A stretch of 64,000 bases of DNA from AP-15 sp963712825 (lineage in GTDB: Bacteria > Pseudomonadota > Alphaproteobacteria > ATCC43930 > CGMCC-115725). Location: assembly GCA_963712825.1 (NCBI GenBank), contig CAVQJP010000028.1, forward strand, positions 104,462-168,461. Reading direction: 5' to 3'. Shown here one piece after another: positions 35,388 to 43,626 of this stretch; the first letter of the stretch is position 1; the number at the start of each line of letters is the position of its first letter. Below the pieces are notes generated by a model, which was not told where the DNA came from, made no database searches, and worked only from the letters and a program-made list of their open reading frames with translations. The position numbers and the translations under genes are program-made.

Positions 35388-36077
35388 ATGAGCGATATCG
35401 GGCTGTTCGAAGCGATTTACTCGGCACGCTCGTTGCGAAGGCTGAAGCCCGATCCGGTCCCGCAAGAGCTGATCGACCGAATACTCGACGCCGCGATCCG
35501 CGCCCCTTCCGCCGGCAACGCCCAGAACTGGGTGTTTGTCGTCGTGCGCAACGCCGAGCAGCGCCGCAGGCTCGGGCTGATCTACCGCAAGGCCTCCGAC
35601 ATCGCCGAGGCGGTTTATGCCGCCCGCGGCCGCCCATCCCATTTGAGCGACGCTCAGTTCGCACGCATGCTGCGGGGCGGCGCCTACCTGTGGGATCATC
35701 TCGGCGACGCCCCGGTGCTGCTGATCCCGTGCCAGCGCCGTCCCGTGGTCCCGCCGCGCGCCGCATTGCCGCCGGACATCGCCGCCCATTACGACAACGA
35801 GCTCGCCTATGCCGACCGCATCCGCGGCGCCAGCATCTACCCGGCGGTGCAGAACATTCTGCTCGCCTGCCGCGGGCTCGGCCTCGGCGCCGTGATCACC
35901 ACCAACCACATCCGCTGCGAGGACGAGGTCAAGGCGGTCCTCGGCATTCCCGACGACGTCGACACCTTTGCCATGATGCCGATCGGCTGGCCGCTCGACA
36001 AGTTCGGGCCATTGACCCGGCGCCCGCTTGCCGAAATCGTCCATGCCGACCGCTGGGGCGCCGCCTGGCCCGGCTAA
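35388..36077 (+). CDS. Nitroreductase family FMN oxidoreductase
   Basis: A 229-residue member of the nitroreductase family, FMN-dependent NAD(P)H oxidoreductases acting on nitro compounds, quinones or other substrates. The FMN-binding start is AIYSARSLRRLKPDPVPQEL with AAIRAPSAGNAQNWVF, and the second part is IYPAVQNILLACRGLGLGAV. The C-terminus ends MPIGWPLDKFGPLTRRPLAEIV, a common family ending. The frame is open upstream, but homology begins at the ATG at 35388. It appears to be a single-gene unit. Confidence 0.88.
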   Translation: MSDIGLFEAIYSARSLRRLKPDPVPQELIDRILDAAIRAPSAGNAQNWVFVVVRNAEQRRRLGLIYRKASDIAEAVYAARGRPSHLSDAQFARMLRGGAYLWDHLGDAPVLLIPCQRRPVVPPRAALPPDIAAHYDNELAYADRIRGASIYPAVQNILLACRGLGLGAVITTNHIRCEDEVKAVLGIPDDVDTFAMMPIGWPLDKFGPLTRRPLAEIVHADRWGAAWPG

Positions 36078-36600
36078 TCGGGCGCCGCTGCGCGCGGGGT
36101 CGAAACCCTCTCACCCAGCCCCCGGGGAGGGCTCGGCAGCACCTCGCCGACCGTTCCCAGCCCTTGTGTCCGGCCTTGTATCTGGAAACTTTGGCAATGT
36201 GTGCGGACCGCCCGCGGTAGCAGCGGCCGCCCGTCGCTGGACCGGAGCCGATCAACCAGGGCCTCAATGCCGGCATGACGATCACCGGGGTTCGCCCGTC
36301 GCAATCTTATCATGGCTGGATTGCGCGCGCCGTGCCGCCAAGCTGCGCCGAGCTAGCGCGACGAGCAGCCTGATGATGCGGGACGGGATTCAGCAGGGAT
36401 TGCCGACGAAGATGAAGGTCGTGTCGGTCACGACCGGGATGGCGGATGCCGCTGGGCTATTCACCAACGCCCGCGACTGCGTTGGCGGCCCGCTGGAGGC
36501 GGGTGGCGAGGTGCGCTGCGCCACGCGCGGAACGCGCCTGCCTGTGCGCCGTTCACCTCGGAGGCACTTTGCTGATCGTTTGCATACTTAGGAGATGATG
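36078..36600. other. Intergenic region without a convincing gene
   Basis: About 520 bases between the nitroreductase and the small secreted protein gene. Frames of up to 187 codons cross it but have arginine/proline-rich shadow composition and no recognisable sequence. A partial palindromic repeat (CTCTCACCCAGCCCCCGGGG, about 36107-36126) lies near the start. The last bases contain AGGAG (36590-36594), the ribosome site of the next gene. Confidence 0.4.
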
Positions 36601-36993
36601 ATGCCAACGAAGCTCAAGGTTTTCGCGATTGCCGCCGTTCTGGCGGCGGGCACGTCGGGTGCGGCGATGGCGCAATATGCCTGCCCGGCCGGATACACGT
36701 TTTATAACGGCACCTGCCAGCCGGTCGCTGCGCCGGCGCCGGCACCAGGGTATCCGGCGGGTCCGCTGTCGGGTGCGGCGGCCGGAGGTGCGGCTGGAGC
36801 CGCGAACGGCGGCGCCGCAGCCGGTCCCGTTGGGGCGATCGTCGGCGGGGCGCTGGGTACCGCCACCGGTGCGGTTGCCGGCACCGCCAATGCCGTTGCC
36901 GGCACTGCCAACGCAATCGCCGGCGCGCCGGCCTGCGGACCCGGCTATACGTATTACAACGGCGGCTGCTATCCGGCCATGTACAGCCGATAG
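36601..36993 (+). CDS. Small secreted Gly/Ala-rich protein with two CxxGYxxYNGxC motifs
   Basis: About 130 residues: a Sec signal peptide (KVFAIAAVLAAGTSGAAMA), then CPAGYTFYNGTCQP, a central Gly/Ala-rich glycine-zipper-like stretch (SGAAAGGAAGAANGGAAAGP, GAIVGGALGTATGAVAG), and a second cysteine motif CGPGYTYYNGGCYP at the end. The symmetry of the two motifs around a membrane-seeking glycine zipper is distinctive. Three ATGs are in a row (36595, 36598, 36601); AGGAG at 36590-36594 suits the third. Function unknown; likely periplasmic or outer-membrane associated. Confidence 0.75.
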   Translation: MPTKLKVFAIAAVLAAGTSGAAMAQYACPAGYTFYNGTCQPVAAPAPAPGYPAGPLSGAAAGGAAGAANGGAAAGPVGAIVGGALGTATGAVAGTANAVAGTANAIAGAPACGPGYTYYNGGCYPAMYSR

Positions 36994-37008
36994 GCCGGAA
37001 CCGGCCTA
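36991..37008. terminator. Palindromic hairpin at the stop codon
   Basis: TAGGCCGG-AA-CCGGCCTA (36991-37008) is a perfect palindrome that includes the stop codon of the small secreted protein. It lies between this gene and the convergent thiolase gene. No T-run follows, so termination is inferred from position only. Confidence 0.45.
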
Positions 37009-37075
37009 AGTCCCGCAGGGCGGATCAGCGCGGCACCATCTGCCACGAGCGGTTGCACCCGTCCTAGGTTGCGGC

Positions 37076-38260
37076 TCAGTAGGGTTCGCGGACGAAGATG
37101 AAGGTCGTGCCGGTCACGATCGGGGCGCTGGCGCCGACAAAGGAGACGTTGGCGTCCGTGACCTGGCGCGAGCCGGCGCGGCCCGAGGCCTGCAAGGCGC
37201 CCTCGATGATGTGCCACAGGCCGTGAATGCGCCCGGTGCCGAGGCTGCCGCCAAAGGTGTTGAGCGGCAATTCGCCGTCGAGCTCGATACGGCCGTCCTG
37301 GATGAAATCGAGCGCCTCGCCTTTGCCGCAAAAACCGTAGGATTCAAGACCGTAGATCACCGAGGCAGAAAAGCCGTCGTAGATCTGCGCGACGTCGACA
37401 TCCTTCGGGCTGAAGCCGGAGCGCTCCCAGGTCAGCTTCGCCGAGCTGCTGCCCCCCTCCATATAGCTCGACAGGCTGCCGATGCGGCCGGCGACCTCGA
37501 AATGGAGCCGCTGACCGTAGCCGGCGAGGTAGGCCGGGCGCGGCTTCAGGTCGCGCGCCCGCTCGGCGGTCGTCAAGACGATCGCGACCGCACCCTGCAC
37601 CGGGATGTCGCAATCAAACAGACAGAACGGATAGGCGACCATCCGCGAGTTCAGGTAATCCTCGCGCGTCAGCTCCGTGCCATAGAAATAGGCGTGCGGA
37701 TTGTGCTGCGCGTGGCGGCGCTGGGTCACCGCCAGGGTCGCCATCTTCTCGCGGTTCTGCTTGTGGCGCTCGAGCCAGCGGGTATAGGCGACCGCCATGC
37801 CCTGCCCCGGCCCGCCAAATCCGTAGGGGGCGGTGAACTGGGCCGCACCCTGGGCATAAGCGCCGGGCAGGTTCTGGTAGGTGCCGCGGGGGTTGTGCAT
37901 CGCCCGCCACACCACCGCGTATTTGCACACGCCGGCGAGCAAGGCGTTGACCGCCTGCTGCACCGCACCGCCGATATTGGTCGTGCCGACCTGGATGTGC
38001 CAGCCGAGATCGGGCAGCTTCAGCATCGCCATCATGCAGTTGACCGACACGATCGAGATGCCGTCGACCTCCGCGTGCCCGGTCGCCGGCAACTCGGGAT
38101 AGGTCGCCAGACCGTCGATGTCGGACATTTCGAGGCCGGAATCGGCGACCGCCTCCTTGACCGCGGCGAGCGCGTGCGCGGCGAGCGGAATCTCGGCCGA
38201 GCGCGTGACCTCGGAAAAGCCGACACCGCTGACCGCGACCTTGCACCGGTTCTCCCACAT
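37076..38260 (-). CDS. Thiolase-fold protein (SCP-x/lipid-transfer type)
   Basis: A 394-residue thiolase-superfamily protein of the type annotated as acetyl-CoA acetyltransferase or lipid-transfer protein. It opens CKVAVSGVGFSEVTRS and has GLEMSDIDGLATYPE, MHNPRGTYQNLPGAYAQGAA, FDCDIPVQGAVAIVLTTAER and DVAQIYDGFSASVIYGLE, ending with NTFGGSLGTGRIHGLWHIIE. In characterised relatives, a DUF35 partner is needed for retro-aldol cleavage of steroid side chains; here a DUF35 gene lies directly upstream on the same strand. The substrate is unknown. Confidence 0.85.
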   Translation of the reverse strand: MWENRCKVAVSGVGFSEVTRSAEIPLAAHALAAVKEAVADSGLEMSDIDGLATYPELPATGHAEVDGISIVSVNCMMAMLKLPDLGWHIQVGTTNIGGAVQQAVNALLAGVCKYAVVWRAMHNPRGTYQNLPGAYAQGAAQFTAPYGFGGPGQGMAVAYTRWLERHKQNREKMATLAVTQRRHAQHNPHAYFYGTELTREDYLNSRMVAYPFCLFDCDIPVQGAVAIVLTTAERARDLKPRPAYLAGYGQRLHFEVAGRIGSLSSYMEGGSSSAKLTWERSGFSPKDVDVAQIYDGFSASVIYGLESYGFCGKGEALDFIQDGRIELDGELPLNTFGGSLGTGRIHGLWHIIEGALQASGRAGSRQVTDANVSFVGASAPIVTGTTFIFVREPY

Positions 38261-38411
38261 TGCTCTATCCCCTCAGTACCCTGTACCACAGCAGCATTGC
38301 GAACCGCGATGCCGCGCCGATAAACGCTCCCTGGTCCTAGATATAGGGCGGGTGGAACCCTCCGCCCTCGGCCTGGAAACGGGGGGGAGAAAAGGCAGGT
38401 TGCGCTTCGCT

Positions 38412-38861
38412 TCACCCGCCCAACTCCGCGGGCGATGTGCGGGCGAGGCGGAACTGCGGCAAAGTGATGTCGTCGTTCAGTTTTTCGAAGACCACCTCGA
38501 CGCGGCGCCCGACCTTGGCCTCGGCGTATTCCGCTTCCAAGAGGTTGGCGGCGAGCAGCGCCCCCGGCGCGTCGTCAAGCTCGACGATGATGCTGGCGTA
38601 AGGCACCGCGGACGCAAAGCGCTTGTCGCCGGTGTGGTACATGATCGTGTAGGCGTAGATCGCGCCGAGCCCGCGGACGGGTTCGAAGCGAAGGTTTGTC
38701 GAGACGCACCGGGTGCAGGTCGCATAGGGCGGGTGCTGGAAATGTCCGCAATTCTGGCAGCGCTGCAATTCGAGAACGCCGCGCCTTGCCGCGTCCCAGA
38801 ACGGTTTGGTCCATTCGTTCGGCACCGGGATCGGGCGCATTACGTCGCTCCAATCGCTCAT
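38412..38861 (-). CDS. DUF35 (zinc ribbon plus OB-fold) acyl-CoA-associated protein
   Basis: A 149-residue DUF35 protein. The rubredoxin-like zinc ribbon is CQNCGHFQHPPYATCTRC (two CxxC pairs) and the OB-fold part follows with GLGAIYAYTIMYHTGD and PYASIIVELDDAPGALLAAN. DUF35 proteins pair with thiolase-like proteins and bind acyl-CoA. The thiolase gene is 151 bases downstream on the same strand, a standard arrangement. The in-frame extension upstream of 38861 lacks family sequence and is excluded. Confidence 0.88.
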   Translation of the reverse strand: MSDWSDVMRPIPVPNEWTKPFWDAARRGVLELQRCQNCGHFQHPPYATCTRCVSTNLRFEPVRGLGAIYAYTIMYHTGDKRFASAVPYASIIVELDDAPGALLAANLLEAEYAEAKVGRRVEVVFEKLNDDITLPQFRLARTSPAELGG

Positions 38862-39128
38862 TCCGTTGTCCCTCCCGCGACCTCGCAGATGCGCCGGCAC
38901 CGGCATCCGCGGCAGCAATGCTTTGAACGCCGGCTCAACGCGGCGCGAACCCAGAGCTTCCGATGCCGGCGTGCGCTTAGCAAGCTCCTCCGCCACGATC
39001 TCGCGGATTTCCGGAAACGCGAGGGGTGCGTTGGAACAACACGCCGTAGGGCGTGTGCAGCGTAACTTGCCGCCATGCGCCGGCGTCGCGGCGGCGGGTG
39101 GCACTCGCCGTACGTCGAAACGAGGCGA

Positions 39129-39824
39129 TCACCCGCTGACCGTGTCCCCAATGGCCTCTCGTATGATGTCGACGACGAGGCCGGGCGCGGTAACGATCGG
39201 CGTGTGGTCTACCGGATGCGACCGCACCCGGGCTCCCATCCGTTCCGCCATAAAACGTTGCGTGTCATGGACGATCATGCGGTCCTGCTCGGCCACGAGA
39301 AACCAGGCCGGGCGGTCTTTCCACAGCGGACGATTGACCGGCACGGTGATGCATGCCGGCGAGATCGGCCGCTGGACCGCGGCGAGCAGCGCCAAATCGT
39401 CAGCCGAAGCATTCGGCGCGAACGCCGCGGCGAATGCCTCGTCGGGCAGATAGATCAGCCCACGATCGTCGGGCGCCAACTTTGGAGCCAGCGGATGAGG
39501 CTCGGCACGGTAAAAGACATCGGCGACAGTCTCGCCTTCATCAGGAGCAAGCCCACTGACGTAAACCAGCGCTCTCACCTCCTCATTCCGCGTCGCCGCG
39601 ATCACGGCTCCGGCGTAGGCGTGTCCGACAAGAATTGCGGGTCCCGGAACTCGCTCCAAGGTGCGCTCAACCGCCGCTGTATCCTCGGCAAACGAGGTCA
39701 AGGGCAGCGGGGCCGCGAGCACCCGGACGGCTTGGGCGGCCAGCGGCCCGATGACTTTGGCCCAGCTCGATCCGTCAGCCCAGGCTCCGTGCACCACGAC
39801 GACGCTCACCTTCTCATGCGACAT
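39129..39824 (-). CDS. Alpha/beta hydrolase lacking the nucleophilic serine
   Basis: A 231-residue protein clearly of the small esterase-like alpha/beta hydrolase family (VVVVHGAWADGSSWAKVI, RALVYVSGLAPDEGE, VAEQDRMIV for the acid, VDHTPIV for the His). The nucleophile elbow, normally GHSYGG in this family, reads GHAYAG: the catalytic Ser and the last Gly are Ala (GCC codons). Unless another residue substitutes, it should not be a classical serine hydrolase; a pseudoenzyme or binding role is possible. Its start overlaps the haloacid dehalogenase stop by 11 bases, so the two are translationally coupled. Confidence 0.85.
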   Translation of the reverse strand: MSHEKVSVVVVHGAWADGSSWAKVIGPLAAQAVRVLAAPLPLTSFAEDTAAVERTLERVPGPAILVGHAYAGAVIAATRNEEVRALVYVSGLAPDEGETVADVFYRAEPHPLAPKLAPDDRGLIYLPDEAFAAAFAPNASADDLALLAAVQRPISPACITVPVNRPLWKDRPAWFLVAEQDRMIVHDTQRFMAERMGARVRSHPVDHTPIVTAPGLVVDIIREAIGDTVSG

Positions 39825-40524
39825 TAGTGCTCTCCTCGGGGGCGCTCTCCTTGTGCTGCGCGATCAGCTGATCGGCAACATCGTCCAAGTCGGCGCCGAC
39901 GATCTGCGGCTGCGGGCCCACTCCCAGGAGGTCGTTGCCCGCCCGCTTGATCAGGGCAGCCTTCCAGCCCGCAGCGACGGCGCCAAGGGTGTCCCACGTA
40001 TGGCAGGCGATAAGGCAGAGCTGGGAGGGTTCAACCCCAAGCTCCCTCTCGACATAACCATAGGCCTGCCGTGAGGGCTTGTGATGCTTGACGCCGTCTG
40101 CACTAAACCGGCGCTCGAAGAGATCGACGATCCCGCCGTGCTCGAGCTGACGCGTCTGCACCTCCAGCAAATTGTCCGTCAACGTGAATAGCCGGAATCC
40201 CGCCGCGCGGAGCTTCCGAAGGGCTCCAGGCACCTCGGGGTGGGGCGGCATCGTCGAGAATTTTTCCACCAGTTCCTTTTTATCGGCGTCCCCGATCCTG
40301 ATGCCGCGGGTGTCGGCCAGCATCTTCATCACGGCCGAGCCGATATCCGTGAAAGGCACATAGCGCCCGGCTACCGTCAGAGCGGCCGAATACATAATGA
40401 GGTTTGCAAACCACAAGCGCATGGCGCCTTTGTCGCCGAAGATACGCTGGAACGTCGGTTCCATGGTCGTCAGATCGAGCAGCGTCTCATTGACGTCGAA
40501 GACTATCAAAGGGGGAGCGGCCAT
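39814..40524 (-). CDS. Haloacid dehalogenase, type II-like (HAD superfamily)
   Basis: A 236-residue HAD hydrolase of the (S)-2-haloacid dehalogenase type. The nucleophile motif is FDVNETLLDL, motif II FTLTDNLLEV (Thr), motif III lysine in GVKHHKPSRQAYGYV, and a late motif LCLIACHTWDTLGAVAAG. Type II dehalogenases replace the halogen of 2-haloalkanoates with hydroxyl; homologues with DVNETL are often annotated this way without proof. It overlaps the alpha/beta hydrolase gene downstream and lies in a minus-strand group with a second, Asp-type alpha/beta hydrolase. Confidence 0.85.
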   Translation of the reverse strand: MAAPPLIVFDVNETLLDLTTMEPTFQRIFGDKGAMRLWFANLIMYSAALTVAGRYVPFTDIGSAVMKMLADTRGIRIGDADKKELVEKFSTMPPHPEVPGALRKLRAAGFRLFTLTDNLLEVQTRQLEHGGIVDLFERRFSADGVKHHKPSRQAYGYVERELGVEPSQLCLIACHTWDTLGAVAAGWKAALIKRAGNDLLGVGPQPQIVGADLDDVADQLIAQHKESAPEESTNVA

Positions 40525-40631
40525 CTGTTTACACTCCGATTTGTTTCACTGTATCGGGATTGCTGCGGCCACGGCGCCGGCTCTGGCTCTGGCTCTGCGG
40601 ATCCAATAAAATCCTACTTCTTCCTCGTCCA

Positions 40632-40684
40632 TACCGGCGAAGGCCGGTACCGACAGCCGAAATGGGTCCCCGACCTTCGTCGGG
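40632..40684. repeat. Pair of palindromic intergenic repeats
   Basis: Two hairpins lie in the 268-base gap between the haloacid dehalogenase gene and the next hydrolase: TACCGGC/GCCGGTA with loop GAAG (40632-40649) and CCCGAC/GTCGGG with loop CTTC (40669-40684). The layout is the common alphaproteobacterial extragenic repeat (CCGGCGAAGGCCGG type). The gap may separate two transcripts. Confidence 0.6.
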
Positions 40685-40792
40685 ACGGCGAGCGGGGCGA
40701 TATTGCGAACTTCTGGTTCAAGACACTGGGTCAAAGCTGTTGCGAGAGCTCCGCATCGTTCGCCGTCACATTCCGCCATGCCGCGAGGCCGA

Positions 40793-41659
40793 TCAGGACC
40801 CGATTCCGCCGACACCAAAGTCCCGGATTGCGGCGGCGATTTCGGCGGCGTGCGTCTCCAGCGCGAAGTGGCCCGTATCGAAGAATCGGACATCTGCGTT
40901 CGGAATATCGCGCTTGAACGCCTCGGCTCCCGCGGGCAGGAAGAATGGGTCGTTCTTGCCCCAGACCGCCAGCAACGGCGGCTTCTGCTTTCGGAAGTAG
41001 GCGTGGAAATCAGGGTAGAGAGCGACGTTGCTGGCATAGTCGAGCAGCAGATCGAGCTGCGCCTCGTGCGCCCCCGGGCGTGCCAGATAATAATCGTCCA
41101 GCGCGCGGCCGTCCGGCGACACAAGCGAAGGATCTGACACGCCGTGGGTGTACTGGAAGCGCGTAGTCTCGGGCGCCAGAAAGCTGCGCAGGGCATCACG
41201 GTTCGCCTCGGTAGGCTCTCGCCAATAGGCTTGAATCGGGTTCCACCCCTCGCTCAGCCCTTCCTCGTAGGCGTTGCCGTTCTGCGAGACGATCGCGGTT
41301 ATGCGTTCCGGGTGCTTTAGAGCAATCCTCAAGCCCACGGGAGCGCCGTAATCAAAGATATAGATCGCGAACCGTTTCAGCCCGATGATTTCGGTGAAAC
41401 GGTCCATCGTCTCGGCAAGATTGTCGAACGTGTATTTGAACGCATCGCGTGGCGGCATGTCCGACTGACCAAAACCCGGCAGGTCAGGCGCGACAAGGTG
41501 AAAGCTGTCAGCGAGAAGCGGGATCAGATCGCGGAACATGTGCCCGGCCGTCGGAAACCCGTGCAACAGGAGCAATGTCGGCGCGTCGGCCCGACCGGCT
41601 TCGCGGTAGAAAATCTTGAGACCGTCGACCTCGACCGTACGGTAGCTGATCGGGGGCAT
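40793..41659 (-). CDS. Alpha/beta hydrolase with Asp nucleophile (haloalkane dehalogenase/epoxide hydrolase-like)
   Basis: A 288-residue alpha/beta hydrolase. LLLLHGFPTAGHMFRDLIPL carries the oxyanion motif, LVAPDLPGFGQSDMPP follows, and the elbow is AIYIFDYGAPVGL with Asp as nucleophile. The late acid is in AVWGKNDPFF and the His in FDTGHFALETHA. This branch includes haloalkane and fluoroacetate dehalogenases and epoxide hydrolases; close relatives are often encoded next to a LysR regulator, as here. AGGAG seven bases before the ATG at 41659 sets the start. Substrate unproven. Confidence 0.85.
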   Translation of the reverse strand: MPPISYRTVEVDGLKIFYREAGRADAPTLLLLHGFPTAGHMFRDLIPLLADSFHLVAPDLPGFGQSDMPPRDAFKYTFDNLAETMDRFTEIIGLKRFAIYIFDYGAPVGLRIALKHPERITAIVSQNGNAYEEGLSEGWNPIQAYWREPTEANRDALRSFLAPETTRFQYTHGVSDPSLVSPDGRALDDYYLARPGAHEAQLDLLLDYASNVALYPDFHAYFRKQKPPLLAVWGKNDPFFLPAGAEAFKRDIPNADVRFFDTGHFALETHAAEIAAAIRDFGVGGIGS

Positions 41660-41769
41660 GCGCGGCTCCTTGATGCGTGGAATGTTGACCTTCAGGCCGA
41701 AAATGCGCCTTGTCGTTGGCAATTGAATTGAACGAAAACGCGTTTCTCTGTTTCCGGCTTTGCAACAAT
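41660..41769. promoter_or_regulatory. Divergent regulatory region between the hydrolase and LysR genes
   Basis: 110 bases, AT-richer than its surroundings. They contain a perfect ten-base palindrome AAACGCGTTT (41736-41745) and the near-palindrome CAATTGAATTG just before it. A LysR-type regulator normally binds such a divergent promoter region and controls both genes. Operator identity is inferred. Confidence 0.45.
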
Positions 41770-42672
41770 ATGCAGGACCGCCTCGATGCCTTGACCATCT
41801 TTGTCGCCGTCGCCGAGCGGCAGAGCTTCGCTGACGCTGCGCGGCAATTGAGCCGGTCGCCGGCCTCCGTGACGCGGGCTGTCGCGGCCCTCGAGGAGCG
41901 GCTGCAAACCCGCCTTTTCAATCGAACAACTCGCTCAGTGGCACTGACCGATGCCGGCCTGCGTTATCTCGACGGCTGCCGACACTTGCTGGCAAGCTAT
42001 GACGAGCTTGAAGCGGTGAAGATTGCCGAGCGCGTCGAGCTGCGGGGCTGGATCAATGTCACGGCGCCGGTAATGTTCGGCCGGCTACACGTGCTCCCTC
42101 TCGTGCGCAGCTTTCTCGACGATTATCGGCAAGTCGATGTTCGGCTGCTTTTGCTCGACCGGATCGTCTCACTGGTGGACGAAGGGCTCGATCTCAGCGT
42201 CAGGATCGGTCAGCTGCCCGACTCCACCCTGCGGGCCGTCCGCGTTGGGCAGGTACGACGCGTCGTCTGTGCAACGCCGGAATACATGGCTCGCCGCGGC
42301 GTGCCGGCGACGCCGCGCGATCTCGGGAAGCACAGTTTGGTGGCGTGCTCAGCCGTCACACCTGTTCCCAACCGCTGGCCGTTCCATGGTCCGAGCGGCA
42401 TCACATACGTCAGCGTCGCGCCGCGGCTGGTGGTGAACACCACCGCAGCGGCGCTCGACGCGGCGCTCGAAGATTTCGGGCTTACCTGCGTCTTGTCGTA
42501 TCAGGCGGAGCCCCATGCGGCAGTCGGCCGATTGCAAACCGTGCTTGTCGAATACGAGCCGCCGCCGATACCCATTCACATCGTGCATCCGCAAGGCCGG
42601 CACCTTTCGCCCAAGGTTCGGTTGTTTCTCGACCACGTTGCCGAAGGACTTCGTCGCAAATTCGGTCCGTAG
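41770..42672 (+). CDS. LysR-family transcriptional regulator
   Basis: A 300-residue LysR regulator. The N-terminal winged helix-turn-helix is MQDRLDALTIFVAVAERQSF, then DAARQLSRSPASVTRAVAAL with LQTRLFNRTTRSVALTDAG; the effector-binding domain starts near residue 90 (LRGWINVTAPVMFGRLHVLP). It is of the DsdC/CrgA-like subgroup common among alphaproteobacteria. It is divergent from the hydrolase/dehalogenase group, which it probably regulates. A TTG start 20 codons upstream is possible; the ATG at 41770 matches the family. Confidence 0.92.
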   Translation: MQDRLDALTIFVAVAERQSFADAARQLSRSPASVTRAVAALEERLQTRLFNRTTRSVALTDAGLRYLDGCRHLLASYDELEAVKIAERVELRGWINVTAPVMFGRLHVLPLVRSFLDDYRQVDVRLLLLDRIVSLVDEGLDLSVRIGQLPDSTLRAVRVGQVRRVVCATPEYMARRGVPATPRDLGKHSLVACSAVTPVPNRWPFHGPSGITYVSVAPRLVVNTTAAALDAALEDFGLTCVLSYQAEPHAAVGRLQTVLVEYEPPPIPIHIVHPQGRHLSPKVRLFLDHVAEGLRRKFGP

Positions 42673-42831
42673 GCCGAAATCCAACGGCGGTACCGCCGCT
42701 CACCGGGGGACTATGGGGTGGCAGCACTCGCCCATCCCAGCAGCGCTGGCTTTCTGTCCTCGTAGAGCGACTTTCGCCGTGTTCGTCACGCAAGCCGGCC
42801 GCATCGAGGACGTGCGCTGAAAATGCCAGCA

Positions 42832-43377
42832 TTACTTCGAACGGCCGTAGCGTCCGACGATTTTCGCCGTGGCCAGCGTGTTGGCGCTGAGGCTGGTTTC
42901 GAGCTGGGCGCCCGAGACGGTTGCGTCGAGCGGCAGCGATGGGACCTTGAGCGCGTATACGGTGATCTCGTAGTGATGGGCGTGCTCGCCGACCGGTGGG
43001 CACGGCCCGCCGTAATGCGAAAATCCGAAGTCGGTGCGCCCCTGGATTGCGCCTGCGGGTAAATCCTTCGAGCCCTCGCTGCCGGCGCCGGCCGCCAGCG
43101 CATGGACCGAGGCCGGAATGTCGAACACGCTCCAATGCCACCAGCCCCTGCCGTTCGGGGCGTCGGTGTCAACCATCGTCAGCGCGAAGCTGCGGGTCCC
43201 GGCGGGCTCGCCCGACCAACTGAGCGCCGGCGAGACGTTCCGCCCGTTGCAGCTGCCGAGCACTTGCGCCAACGCCATCGGGCTGCCGCTCTTGACCTCT
43301 GTCGAGGACAGCATGAACTCCGCAAGCGCTGGCGTCGCCGCCGCCGCCAGGATCGCTCCCAAAATCAGCGCGCGCAT
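42832..43377 (-). CDS. Periplasmic YbhB/YbcL-type PEBP protein
   Basis: A 181-residue phosphatidylethanolamine-binding-protein-fold protein with a signal peptide (ALILGAILAAAATPALA). Conserved ligand-site sequence: NVSPALSWSGEPAGTRSFAL, VDTDAPNGRGWWHWSVFDIP and FSHYGGPCPPVGEHAHHYEI. The biochemical role of bacterial members is unknown. Start choice: AGGAGG five bases before the ATG at 43377; the GTG at 43383 lies within the ribosome site. Confidence 0.9.
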   Translation of the reverse strand: MRALILGAILAAAATPALAEFMLSSTEVKSGSPMALAQVLGSCNGRNVSPALSWSGEPAGTRSFALTMVDTDAPNGRGWWHWSVFDIPASVHALAAGAGSEGSKDLPAGAIQGRTDFGFSHYGGPCPPVGEHAHHYEITVYALKVPSLPLDATVSGAQLETSLSANTLATAKIVGRYGRSK

Positions 43378-43626
43378 CCTCACCTCCTTGTTTCTTGCCG
43401 GACGGCACCGGCATCTCGCTCGGCTACGTGCTACGAACGGTCCATTACCCGCTCAAGATCACCGAGTTGTCGCAGACGAGCTCGACGTGTGATTTGCGAT
43501 CGTAGCCAGGCTCGCCGATCACCGGTTAGAGTAGCAGCAGTCGGCCATTCAAGGTGACGTAATGCCGGGTTCGGCGTGCGACTGATGTATTGATGCGCCT
43601 CCGAAAACCCGCAAGCTGGCCCTGAC

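Noticed and set aside
38862..39128. In-frame upstream extension of the DUF35 protein (a helical-looking FPEIREIVAEELAKRT segment)
   Set aside because: DUF35 proteins start at MSDWSD-like sequence; the extension has no family match and the segment is probably a chance frame.
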